Source of the DNA: Branchiostoma floridae
Lineage: Eukaryota > Chordata > Leptocardii > Amphioxiformes > Branchiostomatidae
Length of the DNA: 64,000 nt
Direction: 5' to 3'
Assembly: GCF_000003815.2 (NCBI RefSeq)
Contig: NC_049988.1
Location: forward strand, 6,414,004-6,478,003
Shown here: positions 18,748 to 25,463 of the stretch, piece after piece
Layout: the number at the start of each line of letters is the position of its first letter
Numbering within the stretch: the first letter of the stretch is position 1
Position numbers and translations under genes: made by a program
Notes under the pieces: generated by a model
The model's input: only the letters and a program-made list of their open reading frames with translations
Told to the model about the DNA's origin: nothing
Databases searched by the model: none

Positions 18748-20453
18748 GAGAGAAAGGGCGAGCGAGAGACAGCGAGAGAGAGAGAGAGAGAGGGAGGGAG
18801 GGAGAAAAACAGACGGACAGAGAGAGAAGGAAAGGGAGAGCGGGCGAGTAAGTGAGCGAGAGAGAGAGAAAGAAAGAGAGACAGACAAAGAGAGAAAGAG
18901 ACAGAAAGATAGAGCTCGAGACAGAGAGAAAGCGAGACAGAGACCCAAAACATTATCTCCATTTTTCATGGAGATAACTAGACGTTTTGCACTTACTTGT
19001 AGATATAGCAGACGGCGTTTTTTGAGATGACGGCTTGAGAAGCGCCGGTCGGACCGCCATAGACCTCCACCATCTTGCCATACAGGAGCTTCCAGCCGTC
19101 TTTCTCTCTAAGGTACAGCTCCCCACACTGACATGTGTCTTCCTGTTCCTTCATGATCACTACTTCCTTTGTGATCGTCACTGTCTCGTTGCAGAAGTGG
19201 TTGCTTGTGCTAATAAAAGAAGCAAGATCATGATAAAGGGTATAGGTAATGTATAAGTCAGGTATAGCGCATGCTATTGAAAGACGAAGCCTTCCACCAA
19301 CTTTTTCATACTCGCCTGTACATTATCAACAGACTTTGATAAATTACGGAAAAGTCCGCAAAATGAGGCAACTATTTAACATATGGTGAAAGTTGAGATT
19401 GTAGTAAGACCTATCATCTTTGTTCATAACGACCTCAAAGTACGCTCCTCTAACAACAGGTAGTTTTGATTTATCAAAATTCATGTATTCAAAGAAGAAA
19501 GTACATGTATTCGTCTAAAACAGGCACCACTGAGTCGACAAAATATTTTTTTGTTGTTCTCCTGTCGATTGGACAGATGAGGAGGCAGACAGGCTTTTTG
19601 CCTGTTTGCCTGACCTGCACATGACTTTTTATGGTGAAGGAGGTGTGCAATTCCTTCTCCACCCTCTCGTCTACTGGAGCTCTAAAGTCTCACAGGGGCA
19701 GAACTGCCTGCAACGTGTGAGGTGGCTCCAGCAGATGCAGCTTTGTTGTTCGGAGTATCCGTCTCCTATTAGGACTTCCAACCAAGGATGTAAGGGGTTC
19801 CTCGTACCCCCGACTCGTGTGCCATGGCGGGAGCCGCTCATGCCCGAACATGCCCCAAAAGCCTGTTTCAGCCACAAAGCCCCACCAAGGCCACACAAGG
19901 TCACTAGCCGCAGCTAGATACTCATTTACACCTGACAAAATAATATGTAACAAGTAAAGGAAGCTTAAGGGAAAATACAATTCAGAAAAATCTAGAAAAC
20001 AATATGTTTGCTGCTGTTGTCATGCACAGGGTAATTTGTAGAATGTTCGACTGTGGAGTTTGTTGTGTATCAAACATATACAGCTTTGAAACTGTGAAAG
20101 GGTGTTAGTTTTACATATTCCGAAACTTAGAGTCATTAGTTAAAAGTAAAAAAATCAACCACTGAAAGCTCGTTTGACTGTTAAATTTAAAAAGCAACCG
20201 TCACGAGCTAGTTTAACTGTTACATTTAAAATACAACCGTCACGAGCTAGTTTAACTGTTACATTTAAAATACAACCGTCACGAGCTAGTTTAACTGTCA
20301 GAACATAACACTTTACTAAACGTAACAAAATACATAAAACATTACCCACCTTGTATCCTGTGCAATCACTCCAGTGTTTCCAACGGTGACGTGTAAAATC
20401 GCACAAACCAAAACGAACGGTAGGAATCTTCTCTCTCGTTTCGACCACATCAT
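1868..20453 (-). CDS. SSPO: SCO-spondin-like secreted glycoprotein, 5' part (22 exons, 1013 codons in window)
   Basis: Exons, in transcript order: 20453-20350, 19209-18997, 18504-18422, 16571-16482, 15895-15713, 15176-15138, 14649-14474, 13937-13829, 13300-13142, 12296-12094, 11352-11193, 10733-10612, 10002-9884, 9387-9249, 9137-8968, 7740-7614, 6408-6304, 5686-5529, 4885-4749, 4368-4231, 3570-3456, 2057-1868. Every junction is AG/GT and every phase matches, giving 3039 nt (1013 codons) without a stop. Domains: signal peptide (1-25), EMI (about 38-132), EGF (134-163), TB-like (164-224), vWD1 (about 238-400), C8 and TIL (about 407-586), vWD2 (about 600-767), C8 and TIL (768-911), further cysteine-rich TIL-type modules (912-1013). 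EMI followed by vWD-C8-TIL repeats is the N-terminal plan of SCO-spondin, the secreted protein that forms Reissner's fibre. No stop codon is in the window; the gene continues left. Otogelin or mucin-type vWD proteins are alternatives, but the EMI start argues against them. Confidence 0.82.
2242..2699. repeat. Large inverted repeat (162-bp arms)
   Basis: Bases 2242-2403 and 2538-2699 are reverse complements with few mismatches, separated by a 134-bp GC-richer spacer. Each arm has short internal repeats of TTCGCAAC / GTTGCGAA. Located in the SSPO intron between exons 21 and 22. The right flank continues into a GTTTGGGACCGCAT motif shared with the minisatellite at 6170. Confidence 0.9.
3456..5686 (-). 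CDS. SSPO: SSPO exons 18-21: second C8 and TIL modules
   Basis: Exons 5686-5529 and 4885-4749 encode C8 ([31 protein letters not shown]; then [17 protein letters not shown]). Exon 4368-4231 encodes a TIL module ([19 protein letters not shown] ending CVPGCNCPG). Exon 3570-3456 gives the CVRKSMCNC connector. Each was placed by phase-compatible splice sites. Confidence 0.82.
5395..5465 (-). repeat. tRNA-derived SINE head, antisense
   Basis: Contains GGGATTCGAACC, the reverse complement of a pol III B box, followed by a tRNA-like arm. The tRNA is not intact enough to be called a gene. Intronic, between SSPO exons 19 and 18. Confidence 0.45.
6165..6300. repeat. ~37-bp minisatellite (GCGGTCCCAAACGTA) x 4
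   Basis: Four copies of TGCGGTYCCAAACGTA, each followed by an AT-rich spacer ending ATTGTCA. The reverse complement of the core also occurs at 2706-2728. Lies in the SSPO intron just downstream (transcript sense) of exon 17. Confidence 0.85.
6304..9387 (-). CDS. SSPO: SSPO exons 14-17: second von Willebrand D domain
   Basis: Exons 9387-9249, 9137-8968, 7740-7614 and 6408-6304. The domain opens with [20 protein letters not shown] and closes with [15 protein letters not shown], both textbook vWD landmarks. Exon 15 (9137-8968) has three degenerate copies of its 3' part directly downstream in the intron (8848-8922, 8746-8803, 8561-8699). Confidence 0.85.
7880..8545. repeat. SINE-rich stretch with a tandemly duplicated tail
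   Basis: 7885-7990 holds an antisense tRNA-like head (GGGGATTCGATC). 8020-8110 is TTTA-repeat plus a GGCTGCACCGAACACAC repeat. 8284-8359 and 8373-8449 are two near-identical copies of a segment with CACCTGGGTGGAGTAAGG and AAGTCGTGTAAAG, followed by a tRNA-like GGGATTCGAGCCC head. The same tail occurs at 16940, 36620 and (sense) 61445, so this is a tRNA-derived SINE family. Confidence 0.65.
8561..8922 (-). pseudogene. Three degenerate tandem copies of the 3' part of SSPO exon 15
   Basis: Copies end in donor-like TTCAG|GTATGT or GTATAT at 8848, 8746 and 8561. All carry ATGACNACTGTCACCCT and ACGGGACGG. They repeat the 3' half of exon 15 with 102-185 bp spacing. The longest copy (8561-8699) has a CTAG acceptor, but entering from exon 14 or from exon 15 reads to a stop, so it is not a usable alternative exon. 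Either recent local duplications or an assembly artefact. Confidence 0.75.
9567..9782. mobile_element. MITE family 2 copy (ends TTCACCTTTAT...ATAAAGGTGAA)
   Basis: Terminal inverted repeats start TTCACCTTTATTCGCGGGG and continue with GTAACCTATATCC. No coding capacity. Other copies or pieces: 10766-10990, 14798-14840, 25655-25690, 27535-27650, 31866-32035, 50771-51750. Intronic in SSPO, between exons 14 and 13. Confidence 0.8.
9884..11352 (-). CDS. SSPO: SSPO exons 11-13: C8, TIL and connector
   Basis: Exon 11352-11193 completes the C8 domain ([15 protein letters not shown]). Exon 10733-10612 encodes a TIL (trypsin inhibitor-like) cysteine module starting [19 protein letters not shown]. Exon 10002-9884 continues with [20 protein letters not shown] and the usual vWC-like connector. 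C8 plus TIL following vWD is the standard repeat unit of gel-forming and fibre-forming vWD proteins. Confidence 0.83.
10496..10551. repeat. (CA)n microsatellite
   Basis: About 27 CA dinucleotides with a single CG interruption, in the SSPO intron after exon 12. The VCVCVC or HTHTHT frames over it are not genes. Confidence 0.95.
10766..10990. mobile_element. MITE family 2 copy, diverged
   Basis: Begins TACCTATATCCCC and ends GGATATAGGTTACCCCACGG followed by ATAAAGGTG. The interior has the AAGTCCACGGACGGTGGTTT core seen in the other copies. Lies in the SSPO intron between exons 12 and 11. Confidence 0.7.
11460..12094 (-). repeat. ~163-bp tandem repeat derived from the SSPO exon 10 3' end and donor
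   Basis: Donor-equivalent points fall at 12094 (the real exon), about 11934, about 11768 and about 11604, so the unit is 160-166 bp. Each unit contains the reverse strand of the exon tail encoding DQCHS followed by the GTAA donor, then GGAATGGTTTACGT and a GTGGGCCTTCGTAG motif. The intronic copies are progressively decayed. They lie downstream of exon 10 in transcript sense. Confidence 0.8.
12094..14649 (-). CDS. SSPO: SSPO exons 7-10: first von Willebrand D domain and start of C8
   Basis: Exons 14649-14474, 13937-13829, 13300-13142 and 12296-12094. The vWD domain opens with [14 protein letters not shown] and CPYSLA, and carries the RGLCGVYD motif near its end (the GLCG signature). After NDFMTPSG the sequence moves into the C8 region with spaced cysteines (CPDV, HPCDA, RCGKI, DQCHS). 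Exon 10 is followed by an intron of repeated copies of its own 3' end, and is preceded by a hexamer microsatellite that touches its acceptor. Confidence 0.85.
12303..12402. repeat. (ATGTAA)n microsatellite abutting an SSPO splice acceptor
   Basis: About 16 copies of ATGTAA (TTACAT on the transcript strand) end within about 10 bases of the acceptor CTAG of exon 10 at 12297. The repeat therefore forms the pyrimidine tract and probable branch-point region of that intron. Confidence 0.92.
12710..12902. repeat. Decamer repeat AAAAGGAACG with CCGAAAGTGCG flanks
   Basis: Imperfect array of CGAAAAGGAA decamers, punctuated four times by CCGAAAGTGCG, the last in inverse orientation near 12890. Same family as 180-288 and 1378-1532. 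Intronic in SSPO, between exons 10 and 9. Confidence 0.9.
14798..14840. repeat. MITE family 2 terminal fragment
   Basis: Only one terminus (CTTTGTCCGCGGGGTAACC, then TATATTCGTTGTTTTT) is present. Solo end of the element defined at 9567. Confidence 0.55.
15138..15895 (-). CDS. SSPO: SSPO exons 5-6: TB-like cysteine module and short linker
   Basis: Exon 15895-15713 (183 nt, phase 1-1) encodes a cysteine-rich segment with a double cysteine (NNCCHQ) and a following W-G-x-C-x-x-C pattern that resembles a TGF-beta-binding (TB) module. Exon 15176-15138 is a 39-nt micro-exon (13 codons, phase 1-1) rich in Asn and Ser, probably a flexible linker. Both are symmetric and could be skipped without changing frame. 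The TB assignment is by cysteine pattern only. Confidence 0.7.
15900..16330. repeat. ~88-bp tandem repeat (CAGCGACACCTATGCTGCAG) x 5
   Basis: The core TGTAAGCAGCGACACC recurs near 15948, 16034, 16121, 16213 and 16300, with CAGAACAGAA between copies. It sits just upstream (transcript sense) of SSPO exon 5. A related single copy lies at 2725-2775. Confidence 0.85.
16482..16571 (-). CDS. SSPO: SSPO exon 4: EGF-like domain
   Basis: A single symmetric 90-nt exon (phase 1 to 1) encodes one complete EGF-like repeat with six cysteines in the order C-C-C-C-C-C, ending [12 protein letters not shown]. It was not in any long open frame and was placed by splice sites (CTGTCGCAG acceptor, A|GTAAGT donor). 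Confidence 0.8.
16935..17095 (-). repeat. tRNA-derived SINE, antisense, 3'-truncated
   Basis: Tail motif ACACCTGGCTGAAGCAAG and AAAGTCGTGTAAAA, then CCCTTTCCCAAGGGCAC, then antisense tRNA head GGGGATTCGAACAC. Same family as 8284-8545 and 61445-61590. Confidence 0.65.
17100..17311. mobile_element. Tc1/mariner-type MITE (CTGTAAATG termini, TA duplication)
   Basis: Ends CTGTAAATG...GCATTTACAG, each flanked by TA, as expected for Tc1/mariner target duplication. The interior is palindromic with many TTCGCGGT / ACCGCGAA blocks. No ORF. Other copies: 26730-27318 (interrupted), 33122-33287, 63770-63977. Intronic in SSPO. Confidence 0.85.
17959..18053. repeat. Short inverted repeat (~30-bp arms)
   Basis: GTATTATAGCTCCCGAGTC at 17959 and its reverse complement ending at 18053, with a ~33-bp loop. 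Probably a small hairpin element in the SSPO intron between exons 4 and 3. The surrounding 17320-18420 shows nothing else assignable. Confidence 0.8.
18422..19209 (-). CDS. SSPO: SSPO exons 2-3: EMI domain
   Basis: Exons 19209-18997 and 18504-18422 encode a cysteine-rich EMI-type domain. Visible landmarks are the [10 protein letters not shown] start, a CQCG pair, the CYIYK motif just before the intron, and the closing [17 protein letters not shown] plus a CC-G-W-G-C ending is characteristic of the SCO-spondin EMI domain. The intron between them holds a long GA-rich microsatellite. Confidence 0.8.
18713..18935. repeat. GA-rich microsatellite
   Basis: (GA)n with GAGC, GGAG and ACAG interruptions. 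The long SLSLSLS and RERERE frames on both strands come from the repeat alone. Lies in the intron within the SSPO EMI domain. Confidence 0.95.
20160..20312. repeat. ~45-bp minisatellite in SSPO intron 1
   Basis: Three to four copies of a unit containing CAACCGTCACGAGCTAGTTT and AACTGTTACATTTAAAA, ending about 40 bp inside the intron from the exon 1 donor. The rest of intron 1 (19210-20160) includes a SINE-like ACTCATTTACACCTGAC near 19920, otherwise nothing clear. Confidence 0.85.
20350..20453 (-). CDS. SSPO: SSPO exon 1: start codon and signal peptide
   Basis: Two adjacent ATGs (first at 20453) are followed by a basic stretch (KRERR) and a hydrophobic core ([16 protein letters not shown]), a typical signal peptide. 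The reading frame is open further upstream with another Met, but that extension lacks any secretion signal, so the start at 20453 is preferred. The exon ends AAG|GTGGGT in phase 2. Confidence 0.8.
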
Positions 20454-21118
20454 GTATACAGTGTCCAAAATTCTTTCAAACAATCGCAAATACCTCAACT
20501 CTCTTGTACTAAAACAAGCCTTAGCGCTTTTGATGTGAAATCTAAATCTACAGTTGAATTCTTTACAATTTGTTCTCGTTGCCTTGTCTTCAAATATCAA
20601 CTACACGCCCCTGTGTGAATTCTGGTATTCTCTATAAGAATGTATTCTTGATGTAATGGAGGAATCGGGATCTTCGCCACGTTTTGTGCTGTCATATTTA
20701 ATCCGCCAAGTTGGTACTGTTTGTCAACGTACTTCAGTAGATCATCTTTTGTGGGATTTACGTACTAATCCGACATGTGTGAGGGTTCTGATTTGCTGAC
20801 CTCAGAGTGAATCTATATAAGCCGTTACGTAAAGAATAATTTACTGCATTGATCTCATGGTGAATGGGACATCTGTTGCTTTGTTTTATCCGCCGAGTTT
20901 GATGATCGTTTATTTGGGAGACGCCCATGGCATGCACATGCTCGTGCAAACTGGGAAAAGTGTTAGATAACTTTATCTCGTAGTGGTGTGGAATTGCCGA
21001 GTGGCTATGCTAGCGGACACGAAATTGTGACGTTAAATAGGTTCCTTTCTTGGCTTTCCTTGCCTGATGTTTATGGCCTTGAGAAACTTCATACATGTAC
21101 GACTTTCCTCGCCCCACC

Positions 21119-21292
21119 AAGGTGGTATCTCACTGCAATTTTCTTACGTTTTGTGTATTTTGTTGTCTTTTAAGTCATACTTTTGCGTATCAAGCAATAT
21201 CTAAGTTTTTAAAAAATCGGCGAAAATAATTACATAACAGTGCCGCACAGTTAACGAACCCCGCGGTGCTCAAAGTGCAGTGAGATACCACA
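21119..21292. mobile_element. MITE family 3 copy 1 (GGTGGTATCTCACTGCA termini)
   Basis: Inverted ends GGTGGTATCTCACTGCA and TGCAGTGAGATACCAC. The interior has TTTTGTGTATTTTGTTGTC and GAACCCCGCGGTG. No ORF of note. Inserted in, or beside, a SINE-like sequence. Confidence 0.8.
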
Positions 21293-22187
21293 TTTAATGG
21301 GTGGATGACTTCGTTTGGTGAGGTTTCATACCAGTGGTGGAAGGAGAGGGATAGGCTCCGCATTCCAATACTGTGCCTTTCAGCGCATGGATCACTAGAA
21401 GTCAACATGTCCAGATTACGTTTAACCATAATAGTATAATTCAGTTTGTACAATCATGATGATAATTGTATGAAATGTACAATTTTAATTTGTAGCGATC
21501 GCGCCTATGTAACGTTAGATGGGGGTCCAGAATTTTGGTAGATCTGCGCTTTAAGCACATATAAAACCCTCATATCATACGTCACATTTCCAAACTGGGG
21601 TCTGGCCGGGTGTGAGTGAATCAAATAAATCTGTCCGGATGTGCAGCTTGTGCAATACAAACCTGGTGTATTACGTCATAAGACGCGGTTTACCAAGAAC
21701 ACAATACAAACAACCAATCGATTTTGGTAGCTCTCTTTTGTTTATCTCTTTTGTCTCATCGGATTAATCTATTTGACCTTCCTATTAGCTAGGATGACCC
21801 TTTGTGAAAATAACTTGGTTTTTGTTCTTCCAAACATCTGTAACAAGTTTTGTTTACTCTTAAGAATAAGCTTGGGCGACACATGTTTTCAAGCCATCTC
21901 ATTTTTCTATCCGTTGATTTCTGTAGCTTTATTAACGGTTAATCTTTTTTGACTCATTGAACCTAATCTGTTTGACCTGATAGTTACGTAGGGATGATCT
22001 TATTTGGAGGATTATTTGGCCTTTGTTCTATTGAACATCTGTTAACGAATCTTGTTTATTCTTGTGAATACGCTTGGGTGACACATGTTCCAGATTTTGT
22101 GACACATGTTACGTTGTGAGGTTTATATTCACATAAAACTCGTGGGTAAGAAAATTGTTTTTCGTTCTATCAGATTTCTTCCCTATA

Positions 22188-22432
22188 AGCGGTATCTCAC
22201 TGCACTTGGGGCACCGGTGCGGCACTGCGGGGTTTGTTCACTGCGGCACTGTTGTGTCAATTTCGTCATTTTTTTTATGATTTAGATATTGCGTTATACG
22301 TAAAAGTAGGACTCAGAAGACAACAACATACACAATACGTAAGAAAATTCGTTCTTTATCTCTGAAATTCGTTGAGTAATATTTCGAACCCCACAGTGCC
22401 ACACCAGTGCCCAAGTGCAGTGAGATACCGCC
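22188..22432. mobile_element. MITE family 3 copy 2
   Basis: Ends GCGGTATCTCACTGCACTT and AAGTGCAGTGAGATACCGC. Contains the GCACCGGTGCGGCACTG subterminal block, absent from copy 1. Confidence 0.8.
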
Positions 22433-22952
22433 TTATTCCAAATACTGAACGAGAGTGGGTATATTTTCTAATAACCTTTGAAACAAAATTTCCTTGTATT
22501 GAGCAACAACGTTAAAAAATTGGATCAAAGAAATCAGAAGGACATCACACAATTGTGCTCATATATAACTTTATTCTTGTGACGTACATATTTATATACA
22601 TTTTGTACTTTCAACTTTGCAATTGGTGTACGTGGTGATATGAATTATGCATAGTACGCTATCATAAACATATTGCTGAGGCAATTGTTGATTTCATAAT
22701 TAGTGGAATTATAGGGTCGCGGAACTTTATTTTCATGTAACGGAATTTTTACATATCAGCCATTAAAACTCCACCGTGCAAATATTTTTCTTCTACGTTT
22801 TTCTTTCCTTGAAATAACGTCATATCACAAACAAATATTCGACGTGACAAACTAACGTTTCTTAAGTACTAGCGTCACGTTACGTCGCTTAAAGCCGAGT
22901 GGTCCTTTGTTCGATTCCCCTGATATGCTCCAACGTTGCAATTGTGCCATTG

Positions 22953-23190
22953 AGGTTTTATCTCACTGCACTCGAGGCACCGGTGTGGCACTGCGGGGTT
23001 CCATCACTCAACAAATTTCAGAGATGAACGAATTTTCTTACTTTTTGTGTATTTTGTTGTGTTCTAACCCATACTTTTACGTATTACGCAATATCTGAAT
23101 CATATAAAATCTGCGAAAATAAAACAATGTTGTAGTGAACAAACCCCGCAGTGCCGCACCGGTGCCCAAAGTGCAGTGAAATCCCATCTT
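22953..23190. mobile_element. MITE family 3 copy 3
   Basis: Starts GAGGTTTTATCTCACTGCAC, ends AAGTGCAGTGAAATCCCATC. Interior TTTTGTGTATTTTGTTGTG as in copy 1. TIRs carry a few substitutions. Confidence 0.78.
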
Positions 23191-23285
23191 TAATAATGGA
23201 ATATTCAGTTGAAAATGGGCACCAATGCTAGATACTCTATACTACTAAAGCTGTGCTGTATTAATTGAAGTTGTTCAGTATACCC

Positions 23286-23471
23286 AACCAATTTCAGAGA
23301 TGAACGAATTTTCTAACGTTTTGTGTATTTTGTTGTCTTCTAACCCATATTTTTATCCAATACGCAATATCTAAATTATATAAAATCTGTAGAAAATAAA
23401 ACAACAATGTTGTAATGAACGAACCCCGCGGTGCCGCACCGGTGACCCAAGTGCAGTGAAATGCCACCTTT
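23286..23471. mobile_element. MITE family 3 copy 4, 5'-truncated
   Basis: Shares the ATTTCAGAGATGAACGAATT segment with copy 3 and ends AAGTGCAGTGAAATGCCACC, but the left terminal repeat is missing. Confidence 0.72.
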
Positions 23472-23949
23472 ATTGATGAAAATGGGCATCAATGCTAGAT
23501 ATACTACTAGAGCTGTGCTGTATCAATTGAAGCTGCTAAGTATACCTCATAACTGTAATGTGTTAATAAAAATATGTAAATGTACTTTGGCACTACTGTT
23601 ACTGCATAGGGTGGAAGGGGTTACAATGTTAACTTGAATTGAAAGTTCATCTGTGTTGGTAGAAGTCATTATTGAACTAGTTAAACGTAATTTCCAACAC
23701 AATAATTCAACTCACTCAAATTTTCGACTGAACAGCACCAGTTTTTGTCAAGGAATGAACAATCCATGGCTGTTGTGACGTCACGTTAAGCAGATAGAGC
23801 ACGTGACTCAGTAGGCAGTGGATCATAAGTTGCAGGAAGTCTTTGGCGCCCACCGTCAAGATAGCAGTGGATTGTTCATTCCTTGACATAAACTGAATGG
23901 TGCTGTTCATTCGAAAATTTGGGTTACAATGTTGTCTTTGTCTAAACAA

Positions 23950-24267
23950 TCAGTGATTGTCCCCAAACAGTAACACAAATACCACAAAAGCAATTACACA
24001 TACACCACTTGATAACGTACTAGTAGCGCCGCTGGTAAAACCAGGATCCAATAGTGCCCTGACTTCCTGGATGGTACCGTTGTTCGGTGCCGGGCTGACC
24101 CCGAGGATCTCGCACATCAGAGCGTACAGGTGAACGGAGTCGAACGGGCGAGGGTGCGTGTATCCCCGCCGGAAGGCAGGCCCCTGCGCCCTGAACACGG
24201 CCTTCATCTTCAGGAGAGCGTTGTCGTAACCATGCTGACCGGGAACGTCAATTTGTCCTGGATAAGT
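23950..24267 (-). CDS. ENPP7: ENPP7-like last exon: C-terminus with hydrophobic tail
   Basis: Encodes GQHGYDN (last metal ligand, H346), FRAQGPAF and [15 protein letters not shown], then a Ser/Thr-rich spacer and [17 protein letters not shown] before TGA at 23952-23950. The short polar end after the hydrophobic run suggests a GPI attachment signal or a single membrane anchor. Confidence 0.87.
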   Translation of the reverse strand, partial: TYPGQIDVPGQHGYDNALLKMKAVFRAQGPAFRRGYTHPRPFDSVHLYALMCEILGVSPAPNNGTIQEVRALLDPGFTSGATSTLSSGVCVIAFVVFVLLFGDNH

Positions 24268-25410
24268 CTGTGGATAGAATATGGTTGAGATTGTGAGAAT
24301 TACAGCATTGCCGAGAAAAGTTTACACAAAACATTGTATGAGCGTATGGGGGTTGCCATCTAGATCTATGCATACTGCACGAGAAAAAGAAAGATGTTGC
24401 GTCAACTTTTGAGCACATGTCGAAAGTCATGAAAGTACATAATATATGCTTGGGCAAAGATGAAGAGATTGTGATTATTTTCGTTAGCTTTTGTCACTTT
24501 GGATACTAAGATTAAGCTGAGTTTAATAGAAAGAGATATTTGAATTGTATCCGTAGAAGAAATTCTCAACAATCTATGCTAACCTTTCAATTGAACAACC
24601 AACCGCTTGGGTTGCGGGGATTATCGTAGCCGAGATTTTTCGGGATTGTACTTGCATAGTCTGTTGTGAGGGAAGCGAGCCGGTAAAAAAATCCGGCCAC
24701 TGCGAGGGGTGATCAATAAGTTTTCGGCCGCACCCAGAAATAATAAGCACATCTCAATTTTCGAGGTACAACTTCGTAGTATGGAGCCTTTTGTTATTGG
24801 GTGGGCCGACTACTCACTCTTTGCAGCCAGGGGCTGAATTGCAAGGAGCTTACAATAGGCGGGGCTAAATCGCAAGGGTCTGGAGCGAGCTGCCATTCGG
24901 CGCCACTCAGGTGACCTCAATACGACTGTCGCAAGTGTCTGGAGCGAGCTGCCATTCGGCCCCACTCAGGTGACCTCAATACGACAGTAATTGCCCCAGG
25001 TGCGGCCAAGGTACTGTAGGTTTTGAACCGCTCACACCGCACCATCGCACATGTGGCGGGTTCTTTAACGTGCCCGGGGTATGGCTCTCCCCAGACACGG
25101 GACCTCCATTTAACGTCCTATCCGAGGGACGATACGTCCTGTCCAAGGGATACTTTTATCAATACCCGTGTGACGCAAAGTCTGCCTGCTTGAAGAATAC
25201 AAGACTACTCACCGAATGGATGATGAAACTGGAGTCGGCCAGCGCTATGATGTCAGGTATCCGGGGGTTGTTGGCGAAGTGGAACCGCTCCGGGAAGTCT
25301 TCCTTCAGGTAAACAGTCATGTTGGGGTGACTCGTACGGAGTACGTCGTACACTTCCTAGAGTAAAACATCATAAATACCTTCGTTAGAAAGTGATGTTT
25401 TGAGTAGCGT

Positions 25411-25463
<53 letters not shown>

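Larger units (their letters stand above)
20454..23949. other. Spacer between SSPO and ENPP7-like genes
   Basis: It should hold the SSPO promoter and 5' UTR next to 20453 and the ENPP 3' UTR next to 23949. I see no convincing exon. A tRNA-like A box (GCCGAGTGGCTATGCTAGC) at 20997-21016 followed by TACGACTTTCCTC looks like a SINE head. A cluster of four family 3 elements follows. 23710-23925 has inverted copies of TTTTCGACTGAACAGCACCA / TGGTGCTGTTCATTCGAAAA, also seen at 18590. Confidence 0.6.

Noticed and set aside
18642-19030. Long SLSLSLS and RERERE open frames
   Set aside because: GA microsatellite artefact on both strands.
19606-19980. Opposing 77-103-codon frames
   Set aside because: No domain or splice-phase link to SSPO exons 1-2; probably repeat-derived.
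20990-21060. Possible tRNA gene (GCCGAGTGGCTA A box)
   Set aside because: No matching B box at the right distance and no closing acceptor stem; SINE-like tail follows.
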